A stretch of 64,000 nt of DNA from Ophiura sarsii. Its lineage: Eukaryota > Echinodermata > Ophiuroidea > Amphilepidida > Ophiuridae. The stretch is taken from NCBI GenBank assembly GCA_035610835.1, contig CM069448.1, positions 27,615,905 to 27,679,904 on the forward strand, read 5' to 3'. Shown in pieces: positions 53,546 through 64,000 of the stretch. The notes below the pieces were generated by a model, which had not been told where the DNA came from, searched no databases, and worked only from the letters and a program-made list of their open reading frames with translations. Numbering within the stretch: position 1 is the stretch's first letter; every line of letters begins with the position of its first letter. A program made the position numbers and the translations under genes.

Positions 53546-54925
53546 ACATTGTATTGGTTTTAACATGATATGTTAGGATCTGACCAGAACCATGGAGGAC
53601 GGGCGGAGAGTGATGGTATGAAAATGAAATGATTATGAAGTGGTTTGGATTTATTGTGTGGGAGATAATATTTGAAACCCGTTTATTTGTTCTAAAGGGT
53701 TTGCTTTGTATTTGATTCAACCATAAGAATGAATTGCTGACAGAGCTGCTGTTGGTGTTTGATGTGGCCTGGAGATTGTATTTAGGTGTGAAGGTAAAAA
53801 GTTTGATTTGATTAATGTACTTTCCGGTTGCAACCTTCGCCCTAAGGGGACCTAGGACTTAGCGGTGACCATGCGGGTAAGAAAATGTTGCCTTTCTACG
53901 CAGGGACAAGATTCAGTACTCATTAGTGGTATATCATTACGTTTTGTCACCAATACAATTGTAGCAGGAAGGTGTAGGTAATATAACATCTCTCTGATTG
54001 TAGCATGTAATTTATATAGACATGCTTTTCTATTAATTAGCAAGAGTTGAAATGCAAATTCCATTTAAATGGAATGGGGCTGGTGAAAGTTTGAGTGAAG
54101 TGCACATTTAAACACACTTGTACACAAAATGCACAATATACAAAGAAGAATAGGCAGTAGAAACAGTAATGTAATAATCTTTACATAAACAGTTTATTAA
54201 GATGAACATGGGTCCATCCACAAAGTTGCGTACACAAGGTGTGACATGATAGTCAAATTTAGTTGCCTGATTGAATTCCAAAACATCATTTTGAACTAAC
54301 AATCCTCACAATCACGAGGGCCGACTTGGCTATCTTATTCGTTATGCCATCACCGGCGAGAGATGAACGAAACTGATTAGAGCATGCGCATTGTGTTCTT
54401 TCAACATCGATCAGCTGATCGCCCGGCGGCATATGATATTATTGTTTACATCGTAAAACAAGGCAATATACACACATGCGCTTTTGAACGGAATAGCCGC
54501 GATCGATTAAAATTAATAATTTTGTAAATTCGTCTTTGTATACCGACAGTCCAGGCAAACGCTAATTGAAAACTTGGCTTAAAATTTCTTTAAACTGCAT
54601 AAAGAGGCAATTAAAAGCTTTGCGGTAAAATGGGTTTTGCTTTCAATTGACAGCGAATACGCATAATTCGGCAGTCTCGCGATGCATTGAATGACTGAGA
54701 TTAGTTTTCGTAGTCGATTGAAAACAGATATTTTGCCCGTAATTTGATCAGCATGGATATTAACATAATGTAATCTTAACTCTAGTGTGATTATTTTTGT
54801 CAAAGATCATTCATCTTTATTTACTTGTTTTGTTACTGCCATTCACTTGAACTTTAGTTTACACTACAGTTAAAAAATGCCAGTGCAGTAGTTGCTTTTT
54901 GTTGTTTTATCACCTTTTTAGTTAC
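53546..54925. other. No gene seen
   Basis: Unique-looking sequence between the retrotransposon and the ~180-bp satellite. Frames up to 84 codons with no domain. Confidence 0.4.
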
Positions 54926-54929
54926 CTAT

Positions 54930-57900
54930 GAGATCAATTTGACAACAATTATATTCGCATAGAAATCATAAGGATTTTTTTTAATTTGCCTGACCGCCAA
55001 ATGCCGAAATTTGGAAAATGGACCCAAATATCATTATATGATTTTTTATTTTTTTTTGATACGTATGAGATCCATGATACAAAAAAGTCAAGCCGCAATC
55101 AATTTGGCGACAAAAAAGTCATTCGCATAGAATTTTTTTAATTCTAAAATATCAAAATTTGAAAAATTAGCCCAAATACCTTTATTTGGTTAAATAATTC
55201 AATTTTGTTTGGGTACGTATGAGATCAATGTTACAAAAAAGTCAAGCTGCAATCAATTTGACGACAAAAAAGTCATTTGCATAGAAATCATAACAATTTT
55301 TATTTTAATTCTAGACTTGACCGACAAATATCAAAATTTGAAAAATGAGCCCAAATACCATATTTGGTTAAATAATTCAATTTTGTTTTGGTACGTATGA
55401 GATCGATGATACAAAAAAAGTCAAGTCGCAATCAATTTGACGACAAAAAAAGTTGTTCGCATAGAAATCATAACATTTTTTTTAAATTCTAGGCTTGACC
55501 GACAAATATCAAAATTTGAAAAATTAGCCCAAATACCATTATTTGGTTTAAATAATTCCAATTTTTTTTTGGTACGTATGGGATCGACGATGCAAAAAAG
55601 TCAAGCCGCAATCAATTTGGCGACAAAAAAAGTCATTCGCATAGAAATCATAATTATTATTTTTAAATTCTAGGCTTGACTGACAAATATCAAAATTTGA
55701 AAAATTAGCCCAAATACCATTATTTGGTTAATATTAAAGTAATTCAATTTTTTGGGGTACGTATGAGATTGATGATACAAAAAAGTCAAGCCGCAATCAA
55801 TTTGACCACTAAAAAAGTAATTCGCATATAAATCATAACATTTTTTTTTTAAATTCTAGGCTTGACCGACAAATATCAAAATTTGAAAAATTAGCCCAAA
55901 TACCATTATTTAGTTAATTCAATTTTTGTGGGTACATATGAGATCGATGATACAAAAAACTCAAACCGCAATCAATTTGGCGACAAAAAAGTCATTCGCA
56001 TAGAAATCATAACGATTTTTTAAAATAAATTCTAGGCTTGACCAACAAATATCAAAATTTGAAAAATTAGCCCAAATACCACTATTTGGTTAAATAATTC
56101 AATTTTATTTTTGGTACGTATGAGATCGATGATGCAAAAAAGTCAAGCCGCAATCAATTTGGCGACAAAAAAGTCATTCGCATAGAAATCATAATTATTA
56201 TTTTTAAAATTCTAGGCTTGACTGACAAATATCAAAATTTGAAAAATTAGCCCAAATACCATTATTTGGTTATTAGAGTAATTCAATTTTTGGGGTACGC
56301 ATGAGATCGATGATACAAAAAGTCAAGTCGCAATCAATTTGACGATAAAAAAGTTGTTCGCATAGAAATCATAACATTTTTTTTTAAATTCCAGGCTTGA
56401 CCGACAAATATCAAAATTTGAAAAATTAGCCCAAATACCATTATTTGGTTAAATAATTCAAATTTATTTTTGGTACATATGAGATCGATGATGCAAAAAA
56501 GTCAAGCCGCAATCAATTTGACACACACAAAAAGTTGTTTGCATAGAAATCATAACAATTTTTTTAAATTCTAGGCTTAATTGACCGACAAATATCAAAA
56601 TTTGAAAAATGAGCCCAAATACCATTATTTGGTTATTAAAGTAATTCAATTTTTGGGGTACGTATGAGATCGATGATACAAAAAAGTCAAGCCGCAATCA
56701 ATTTGACCACAAAAAAGTAATTCGCATAGAAATCATAATTTTTTTTTTAAATTCTAGGCTTGACCGACAAATATCAAAATTTGACAAATTAGCCCAAATA
56801 CCATTATTTAGCTAAGTAAATCAATTTTTGTGGGTACATATGAGATCGATGATACAAAAAACTCAAGCCGCAATCAATTTGGCGACATAAAAGTAATTTG
56901 CATAGAATTATTTTAAATTAAAAAGTCAAGTCGCAATCAAATTGCCGACAAAAAAAGTTGTTCGGATAGAAATCATAACAATATTTTTTTAAATTCCAAG
57001 CTTGACCGACAAATATCAAAATTTGAAAAAATAGCCCAAATACCACTATTTGGTTAAATAATTCAATTTTATTTTTGGTACGTATGAGATCGATGATGCA
57101 AAAAAGTCAAGCCACAATCAATTTGGCGACAAAAAAGTCATTCGCATAGAAATCATAATTATTATTTTTTAAATTCTAGGCTTGACTGACAAATATCAAA
57201 ATTTGAAAAATTAGCCCAAATACCATTATTTGGTTATTAGAGTAATTCAAATTTTTTGGGGTACGCATGAGATCGATGATACAAAAAAGTCAAGTCGCAA
57301 TCAATTTGACGATAAAAAAGTTGTTCGCATAGAAATCATAACATTTTTTTTTAAATTCCAGGCTTGACCGACAAATATCAAAATTTGAAAAATGAGCCCA
57401 ATACCATTATTTGGTTATTAAAGTAATTCAATTTTTTGGGGTACGTATGAGATCGATGATACAAAAAAAGTCAAGCCGCAATCAATTTGACCACAAAAAA
57501 GTAATTCGCATAGAAATCATAATTTTTTTTTAAAATTCTAGGCTTGACCGACAAATATCAAAATTTGACAAATTAGCCCAAATACCATTATTTAGCTAAG
57601 TAATTCAATTTTTGTGGGTACATATGAGATCGATGATACAAAAAACTCAAGCCGCAATCAATTTGGCGACATAAAAGTAATTTGCATAGAATTTTTTTTT
57701 TAAATTCTAGGCTTGACTGACAAATATCAAAATTTGAAAAATTAGCCCAAATACCATTATTTGGTTAAATAATTCAATTTTGTTTGGGTACGTATGAGAT
57801 CGATGATACAAAAAAGTCAAGTCGCAATCAATTTGACGACAAAAAAAAGTTGTTCGCATAGAAATCATAACAATATTTTTTTTAAATTCCAAGCTTGACC

Positions 57901-59440
57901 GACAAATATCAAAATTTGAAAAAAAATAGACCAAATACCATTATTTGGTTAAATAATTCAATTTTATTTTTGGTACGTATGAGATCGATGATGCAAAAGT
58001 CAAGCCGCAATCAATTTGGCGACAAAAAAGTCATTCACATAGAAATCATAATTTATTTATTTTTAAATTCTAGGCTTGACTGACAAATATCAAAATTTGA
58101 AAAATTAGCCCAAATACCATTATTTGGTTATTAAAGTAATTCAATTATTTGGGGTACGCATGAGATCGATGATGCAAAAATGTCAAGCCGCAATGAATTT
58201 GGCGACAAAAAAAGTCATTCGCATAGAATTTTTTTTTTTTTTAATTCTAGGCTTGACTGACAAATATCAAAATTTGAAAAATTAGCCCAAATACCATTAT
58301 TTGGTTAAATAATTCAATTTTGTTTGGGTACGTATGAGATCGATGATACAAAAAAGTCAAGTCGCAATCAATTTGACAAACAAAACAAAAAAGTTGTTCG
58401 CATAGAAATCATAACAATTTTTTTTTAAATTCCAGGCTTGACCGACAAATATCAAAATTTGATAAATTAGCCCAAATACCATTATTTGGTTAAATAATTC
58501 AATTTTGTTTGGGTACGTATGAGATCGATGATACAAAAAAGTCAAGTCGCAATCAATTTGACACAAAAATAAAGTTGTTCGCATAGAAATCATAACAATT
58601 TTTTTTTAAATTCCAGGCTTGACCGACAAATATCAAAATTTGATAAATTAGCCCAAATACCATTATTTGGTTAAATAATTCAATTTTATTTTTGCTACGT
58701 ATGAGATCGATGATGCAAAAAAGTCAAGCCGCAATCAATTTGGCGACAAAAAAGTCATTCGCATAGAAATCATAATTTTTTTTTTAAATTCTAGGCTTGA
58801 CTTAATATCAAAATTTGAAAAATTAGCCCAAATACCATTATTTGGTTATTAAAGTAATTTCAATTTTTTGGGGTACGTTTGAGATCGATGATACAAAAAA
58901 GTCAAGCCGGAATCAATTTGACCACAAAAAAGTAATTCGCATAGAAATCATAACAATTTTTTTTAAATTCTAGGCTTGACCGACAAATATCAAAATTTGA
59001 AAAAAACTTAGCCCAAATACCATTATTTGGTTAAATAATTCAATTTTTTTGGTACGTATGAGATCGATGATGCAAAAAAGTCAAGCCGCAATCAATTTGG
59101 CGACAAAAAAAGTCATTCGCATAGAAATCATAACAATTTATTTTTAAATTCTCGGCTTGACCGACAAATATCAACATTTGAAAAAATAGCCCAAATATCA
59201 TTATTTGGTTAAATAATTCATTTTTTGGGGGTACATATGAGATCGATGATACAAAAAAAAAGTCAAGCCGCAATCAATTTCATGACAAAAATGTCTTTCG
59301 TATAGAAATCATGAGCATTTAAAAAAAAATTAAGTAGGCCTGAGTCTGACCGACAAATGTCAAAATTTGGAAAATGGACGCAAATATCATTATTAATGTT
59401 TGGATAATTGTTTTAATTTTTTTTAAAGAACCGATCATTT
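54930..59440 (+). repeat. ~180-bp satellite, about 25 units
   Basis: Each unit runs GGTACGTATGAGATCGATGA, TACAAAAAAGTCAAGCCGCA, ATCAATTTGGCGACAAAAAA, GTCATTCGCATAGAAATCAT, a T-rich run, TTCTAGGCTTGACCGACAAA, TATCAAAATTTGAAAAATTA, GCCCAAATACCATTATTTGG. Length varies (about 155-190 bp) mainly in the T run. The first and last units (54,930 and 59,300) are the most diverged. Subtypes (GGCGAC versus GACGAC versus GACCAC; AATAATTC versus ATTAAAGTAATTC) recur in blocks, e.g. 56,230-56,880 resembles 57,190-57,680. A partial unit lies at about 56,910-57,000. Non-coding. Confidence 0.95.
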
Positions 59441-61345
59441 CTATGTGCGAGTCGATAATATATTCAATTAAAAGGTATAGCCTATTATAATGCTAGGGAT
59501 GTTCATATCATTGACTTCAGAGGGCGACATTTTTTTGAAAATTAGTTGACCAAAATATGTAGAAAACTCCATGTTTACCTACAATCAAGGAAAAAAAGGT
59601 TGGCACACTTTGTCTTAATTACGGAAAAAACCCGCCCCTCTCCCCGGAGGCAATGTTGATCCGAGTCATAGTATCAGAAGCCATGGTAGGTCCCCCAACA
59701 TTGATTGATGGGGGATGGGGAAGGATATAAGAAAGGGGGGGGAGACTTTTGCTTTCTATTAAACAGTGCTATGTCCCAAGTCTGATCTCAATTACGAGCA
59801 CAGGGATATTTGTAATAAGTTGCGTCAAGTGTGCCAACTATTATTTTCCTTGATTGTAGATGAATACAGCGATGTAGTACGATGTGGCTAGAATGTATTC
59901 ACTGATGTCTATATAACCCCGCACAAGCAACTAAAAATCATGAAAGTAAACCGCTTTTTACCTAAAATGGTTTTAAAATGTGCATGATTTGCCCATAGTT
60001 CTTTACGAACTAACGATGTGGCCAACTTTGGCAATGATTTTGAATATTACATCCCCCAGTCTTCAATATTACCGTATGGTGTAATACTAGCATGTATTAC
60101 AATGGTATAACTAAAACCGCGGCGACAAGTTTTTTCTGTTTGTTATGTAAACATAAAATATTTATGTAAATGTCCACGCTCTTTCCATGTACTAATGAGT
60201 AATGGGCCCAGCGTGATCAGTGAAAAAGGCATCCAATTGTTACGTAAACATCAAACAATTGATTATCTATACAGCAAAGATTCGCCCTCATACATCAAGT
60301 ATGGTGACGTAACAAGTATTACAATGGTATAACTAAAACCGCGACAAGTCGGGGGACTCTGTTTGTTATGTAAACATCAAACAAAAATAGCAACGCTCAT
60401 ACATCCCCGGGAAAAAAGGGGGGGCGGTACTCAGATTTGGTTTGGTCGGGGGTGTGCCGCTGGAGAATCAAATCCCCTACCCATTTCTAAGGGTGATTTT
60501 GGATAGACCCATGTCTAAGGATTTTTCAGTTGAAAAGCCTACCCATGGCTAAGGATGTCTCATGAAAAAACGACCCACTGGAGCGGCACGTCCCCGTATG
60601 CCTTACATACGTGAGTACCACCCCGAGCATGCATCGTTGTATTTTACTAAGAAAAATATGCTTCTCAAGGCAAAAAAATAGTTTTACTCCTATGAGGCAG
60701 ATTAACCCCAACTTTGAACTCGTCCAAGTTATTTGCGATTTGTACATGCTCACAAAATTCGGAATCCATTGATGGATTAATAAAGACGAAATCGCAAACA
60801 CAATTTTTTTCTGAGGCAATCTCTAGGGGTGGTACATAGCCTAGCGGTGAACAAAATTCAACAAACTCAATTGCGCGTAGTGGCGTTTGGGATGGGGGGA
60901 TTCATATAGTTTTAGCTTCATGCTCTATTACGCTTGAACTCTTTCCGCCCACACACATGAGTAGTAAACCACGACAAAACAAAATTACGCCCCTTGATTG
61001 GAAAAACGGTGATCCACGCTTGCGATCAGCGACGGAGCGCATGGAGTATATAAAACATTATGGTGATATACGGGGGGTACAATAACTAGAATCGCCGCCA
61101 TTTTCTTTGATGTGACGATGTCGGAATAGAAAATAAATATCCCTATCGCGGGAACATTATCCCTCATAATTCTCCAAATAACCAGTCACTCGAACTCAGC
61201 CGAGGTAAATACTGTACCAATATCGTGTCCACAAATCTTACTAATTCAAGCTGTATTTTTCGAGATATTTCGCACACAAACTTCGATTTGAAAATCTTAG
61301 GATGCCGGTACCCGTCCTCCAAAAACCATCATAGAACTTAACTAA
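59441..61345. other. No gene seen; local duplication near 60.1 kb
   Basis: GTATTACAATGGTATAACTA, AAACCGCG-CGACAAGT and CTGTTTGTTATGTAAACAT occur at 60,093-60,155 and 60,317-60,383, a direct duplication. A 97-codon minus frame (60,526-60,819) has no recognisable domain. AAAATGGCGGCG on the minus strand near 61,097 is a second YY1-like start context, in a frame of about 39 codons with no recognisable product. Confidence 0.4.
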
Positions 61346-61349
61346 ATCA

Positions 61350-61563
61350 TACTGTAAAAGCCAATAATTTTGTGTAAAGATATTTTCGCGCATTTTGATA
61401 TCATATAGACATTTCGCGAATGGTTTTTTTTAGCGGGCGACCTTCTGGATGCACTGCATGAATGTTGAAACAATACTTTCGCGTGTTATCATTTTCGCGT
61501 GTAAAATTATTTTGCGCGAAAAGCGCGAAAATAAAACCACCGCGAAAATGTCTGCTTTTAGTA
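61350..61563. mobile_element. MITE-like element with CGCGAAAAT words
   Basis: Starts TACTGTAAAAGCCAATAATT and ends CGCGAAAATGTCTGCTTTTA then GTA, so TACTGTAAAAGC and GCTTTTAGTA are imperfect inverted ends. The inside has five TTTTCGCG/TTCGCG words and the palindrome TTTTGCGCGAAAAGCGCG. A few more bases (AAATGTCTGCTTTAGTAATG) are repeated right after the end. Likely a non-autonomous DNA element. Confidence 0.55.
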
Positions 61564-61599
61564 ATGAATAAATGTCTGCTTTAGTAATGGAAATCAGCT

Positions 61600-63150
61600 T
61601 CTTAACATAATTTGCTTCGATTTACATAAAGCATTTCCGATGAGTATTCTGTTGCGATCGTAGCATGCAGAAACACACTGTAAACGGTGGCAACGCGTGT
61701 CTATTTGCACTACGAAAAAACGGGGACAATCCGCTCAGCCTCTTGAAAATAAGTTGCCGGAGCACACTCCGTTTATTTCAACGTATTCAAACCTTGATTT
61801 TGAAGTAATTACAAATCGTATGGCTCTGTTACTTGGAAGACTTCATGATTTATGATAACAATTGCAAATCTGCAAGAAAATATGTTTTCAAAGTAATCCA
61901 GATCCTCACTATGGCCTTATCCCACCCAATTCACCTTTAAAATCCACATCACAGATGCCTAGTCAAGATAATATTAATATATGCCCTTAAATCAAGATAG
62001 GCCTACCCCGTGTGCATATTATATCCAGGTACACATGATTCAGTCGGGAATTCATTAGGAAAAGGGTTTTAGTTTTTTATAGCCTTTTAGTTGTATTAGT
62101 TGGCGGGCCAATGGTCGGAGCTCTCATCGTGATCATTTATGGTATCCAGTCTAAAGCACTTGTGCCATATCCCGGCTTATTTTTGGCCAAATAACATTAA
62201 ATTATTCCTTCAGTTTATATTTTTATCCACGCATAACTCACACCGTCGCTATCCCTGCATTTCCATTATGAAAAAGTCTGGTAGGCCTAGGCCCTACCCA
62301 TAACTGGCCGGAGGGTTGTAGCAATTATAAAGCTATACAGGGGGAAACACGGAACAAATAATGACACAAACTGGTTGCGCCTTCAATATGCCGTAACCCA
62401 TAGCCTCTAGGTTTCAGAGGACTTCCAGTTTAGCTAGAAAAACAAACAATAAGCAATAAGCAAAAATCACCAGCCGTGGGCAAGGTATTCTATTTGTGCC
62501 CACACTGATAAATATTAGCCTCATTAATTTTCGCCAATTTGGAACTGATCACACTATAAAACAGGTCTGTTACGCGTGTGTGACGCGTGACGGCCATCGC
62601 GTAGCGGAGTGTTGCGTGGCCAACGATGGTGCGTGACTTGCACGCATCGCTCTTGCGTACATATACTTGCCACGTCAAGCAGCTGTAGTAACGACCACAC
62701 GTAGCAACCCAGGATCGTTGTATGAAAGTCGTTTTTCGTATATTGGATAACGCCAAGAGAAATCAACAATTTGCCTAAATTTAGGAAGTTCATGTCTCCC
62801 ACGCCACCCCGCCCGATGTAGCTACCTCCCTGTCTCCGCAACAGCTCCACCAACGGCGGTATCCGCGCGCATGCGTTGGCCAGTTTCATGAGGTAAGAAT
62901 AGAAGACGTGAAACATAGCAACCGACCTGTTTTTTGGTTATTTCCATAGTAATTGAATAGTTTTGCAAAAAATAGTGTCCAATGGTTTAATGGCAATATG
63001 TACTCGATCAATGTACGCAAAAATCAGAGTTGAAAGTCAAGGCATCTCTGAGAACACTCACGGACAAGATTTATGTTCTTCCTTTTATTTATATAGATAT
63101 GTGCCCAAATACGTGTAGTGTATAGAACAGGCCTCAAATTTCATCAATTT
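61600..63150. other. No gene seen
   Basis: GC content rises at 62,570-62,900. Frames of 88 and 120 codons on the minus strand (62,490-62,916) overlap each other in different frames and have no recognisable domain. Confidence 0.35.
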
Positions 63151-63151
63151 A

Positions 63152-63260
63152 GGGGCACGGCCACTTTGGCCTTGAAAATAACACATTTCGAAGGGCATCG
63201 AGGCCATGTTCTGGGGCACCAAGGCCAAACCAATATTGGAATGAAAGGGCACCAAGGCCA
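63152..63260 (+). repeat. GGGCACCAAGGCCA minisatellite
   Basis: GGGCACGGCCACTTTGGCC, AAGGGCATCGAGGCCATG, GGGGCACCAAGGCCAAAC and AGGGCACCAAGGCCATTT, four diverged units 25-35 bp apart. Confidence 0.55.
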
Positions 63261-63861
63261 TTTTATATTACATTATTTATACCATAATTTTACATGTAAA
63301 CTTCACTAGGACTTTTAATAAATACTTTTATTAAATACAGCATGAAACGAGACAGTCTGTTTATTTTGTCAATCAACATATTTTAATACTGTATCATTGT
63401 CATGTTGTGAATGTGATGTTATATATGTACGTTGCTGTTGGAAAGCAGAGCAGTGAGCAATTGCGTAGCTAGAGACAAGGTGGATACATGTTTAAAAACA
63501 ACCATTAGATAGAAGAAAACTTTACACCTCGAATGGACTGTCACATCGTCATTTTTGTAAAATTTTATACACATTGCACCTTTCAAAATCGGATTGAACT
63601 TGGAATAATTTGATCAAAGTTAAGTTTATCTGAACCTCCAACCGCGAGCCAAGGGCATCGCGCTGGCATCGCGGCAATGGCCGCTATGTAATTTGAGCCC
63701 TGGTATAGAACCAAGAGTGTATAATTGTGAATAGGGACATAAATATATATGTCCTTACTACAATAAATAAATGAATTCCAGACCATTTTGCATACTGGAT
63801 CTGGATTAGTTACTCCAGCAAAACGGAATATCCGCATCACGCTAGAGTTGGATGACATGAC

Positions 63862-64000
63862 CTAATGATTGCTGTGGCTGGGTAGACTGTTTCCATTTGT
63901 TGATGCTGTGTGCTCATTGAAGTGGTTCCGGATCATAGTTTTGAAGGGGTTGTGGTTGGCAGTGTCCAGAATTGTATGAGGGAGATTGTTCCAGTGAGTG
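63862..64000 (-). pseudogene. Non-LTR reverse transcriptase, C-terminal end (cut by window edge)
   Basis: Reading leftwards from the right edge: THWNNLPHTILDTANHNPFK, TMIRNHFNEH and on to a TAG at 63,862-63,864. The pattern WNNLP....D....FK....  is the usual last segment of CR1/L2/jockey-group reverse transcriptases and aligns with LWNYLPDVVVKSTTLTSFKT at the end of the 51.4-kb ORF, though it is a different family. The rest lies beyond the window, so I cannot say whether the ORF is intact. A 3' UTR should lie at about 63,760-63,861, where ATTTATTTATT (minus strand) may mark the tail. Confidence 0.65.

Noticed and set aside
62554..62916. 120-codon minus-strand frame in GC-richer sequence
   Set aside because: No domain or repeat of known protein, overlaps another frame; could hide an exon but I cannot support it.

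Overview
This is a stretch of animal (metazoan) nuclear genome, poor in genes and very rich in repeats. Long AT-rich non-coding tracts, many short palindromic DNA elements, several kilobase-scale tandem arrays, remnants of at least three non-LTR retrotransposons and one unspliced rhodopsin-like GPCR gene all fit a marine invertebrate. I favour an echinoderm or other invertebrate deuterostome, but nothing in the window proves it. A run of 100 N at 28,304-28,403 is an assembly gap.

Layout. 0-9 kb: dispersed palindromic elements, including a hAT-like MITE family with TIR CAGACGACG and 8-bp target duplications, poly-G elements, a ~95-bp tandem repeat, and one RTE-like retrotransposon cut in two by later insertions. 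9.3-12.9 kb: a 25/26-bp satellite, diverged at both edges and homogeneous in the middle. 13.4-15.3 kb: the only convincing host gene, a single-exon orphan class A GPCR on the + strand. 17-23 kb: more TIR elements, a tandem repeat built round GCGCGTAGCGCGC, and poly-G elements. 23.4-26.8 kb: a tandemly duplicated dispersed repeat in which two units have been hit by fold-back elements. One of these is 2.08 kb, carries a 42-bp satellite as its body and is flanked by a perfect 8-bp target duplication; the uninterrupted site is present next door. 28.5-29.6 kb: a compound inverted repeat. 30.4-34.3 kb: four decayed tRNA-like sequences, all on the minus strand. 35.1 kb: a possible first coding exon. 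36-41 kb: dispersed repeats. 41.76-49.26 kb: a 7.5-kb higher-order array built on GACCCCTAGTGACCCC, with more than 20 perfect GGTCAAAGGTCA (DR1) motifs. 51.2-53.5 kb: a 5'-truncated CR1/L2/jockey-type retrotransposon on the minus strand with an uninterrupted reverse transcriptase ORF. 54.9-59.4 kb: a ~180-bp satellite. 63.86-64.0 kb: the C-terminus of another non-LTR reverse transcriptase, running off the right edge.

No operon-like or pathway-level organisation is visible. The genes do not form a system; the striking content is the repeat architecture, above all the fold-back element whose body is a satellite array and whose insertion can be proved from empty sites in the same window. All repeat boundaries and copy counts were read by eye and are approximate unless a target duplication fixes them.
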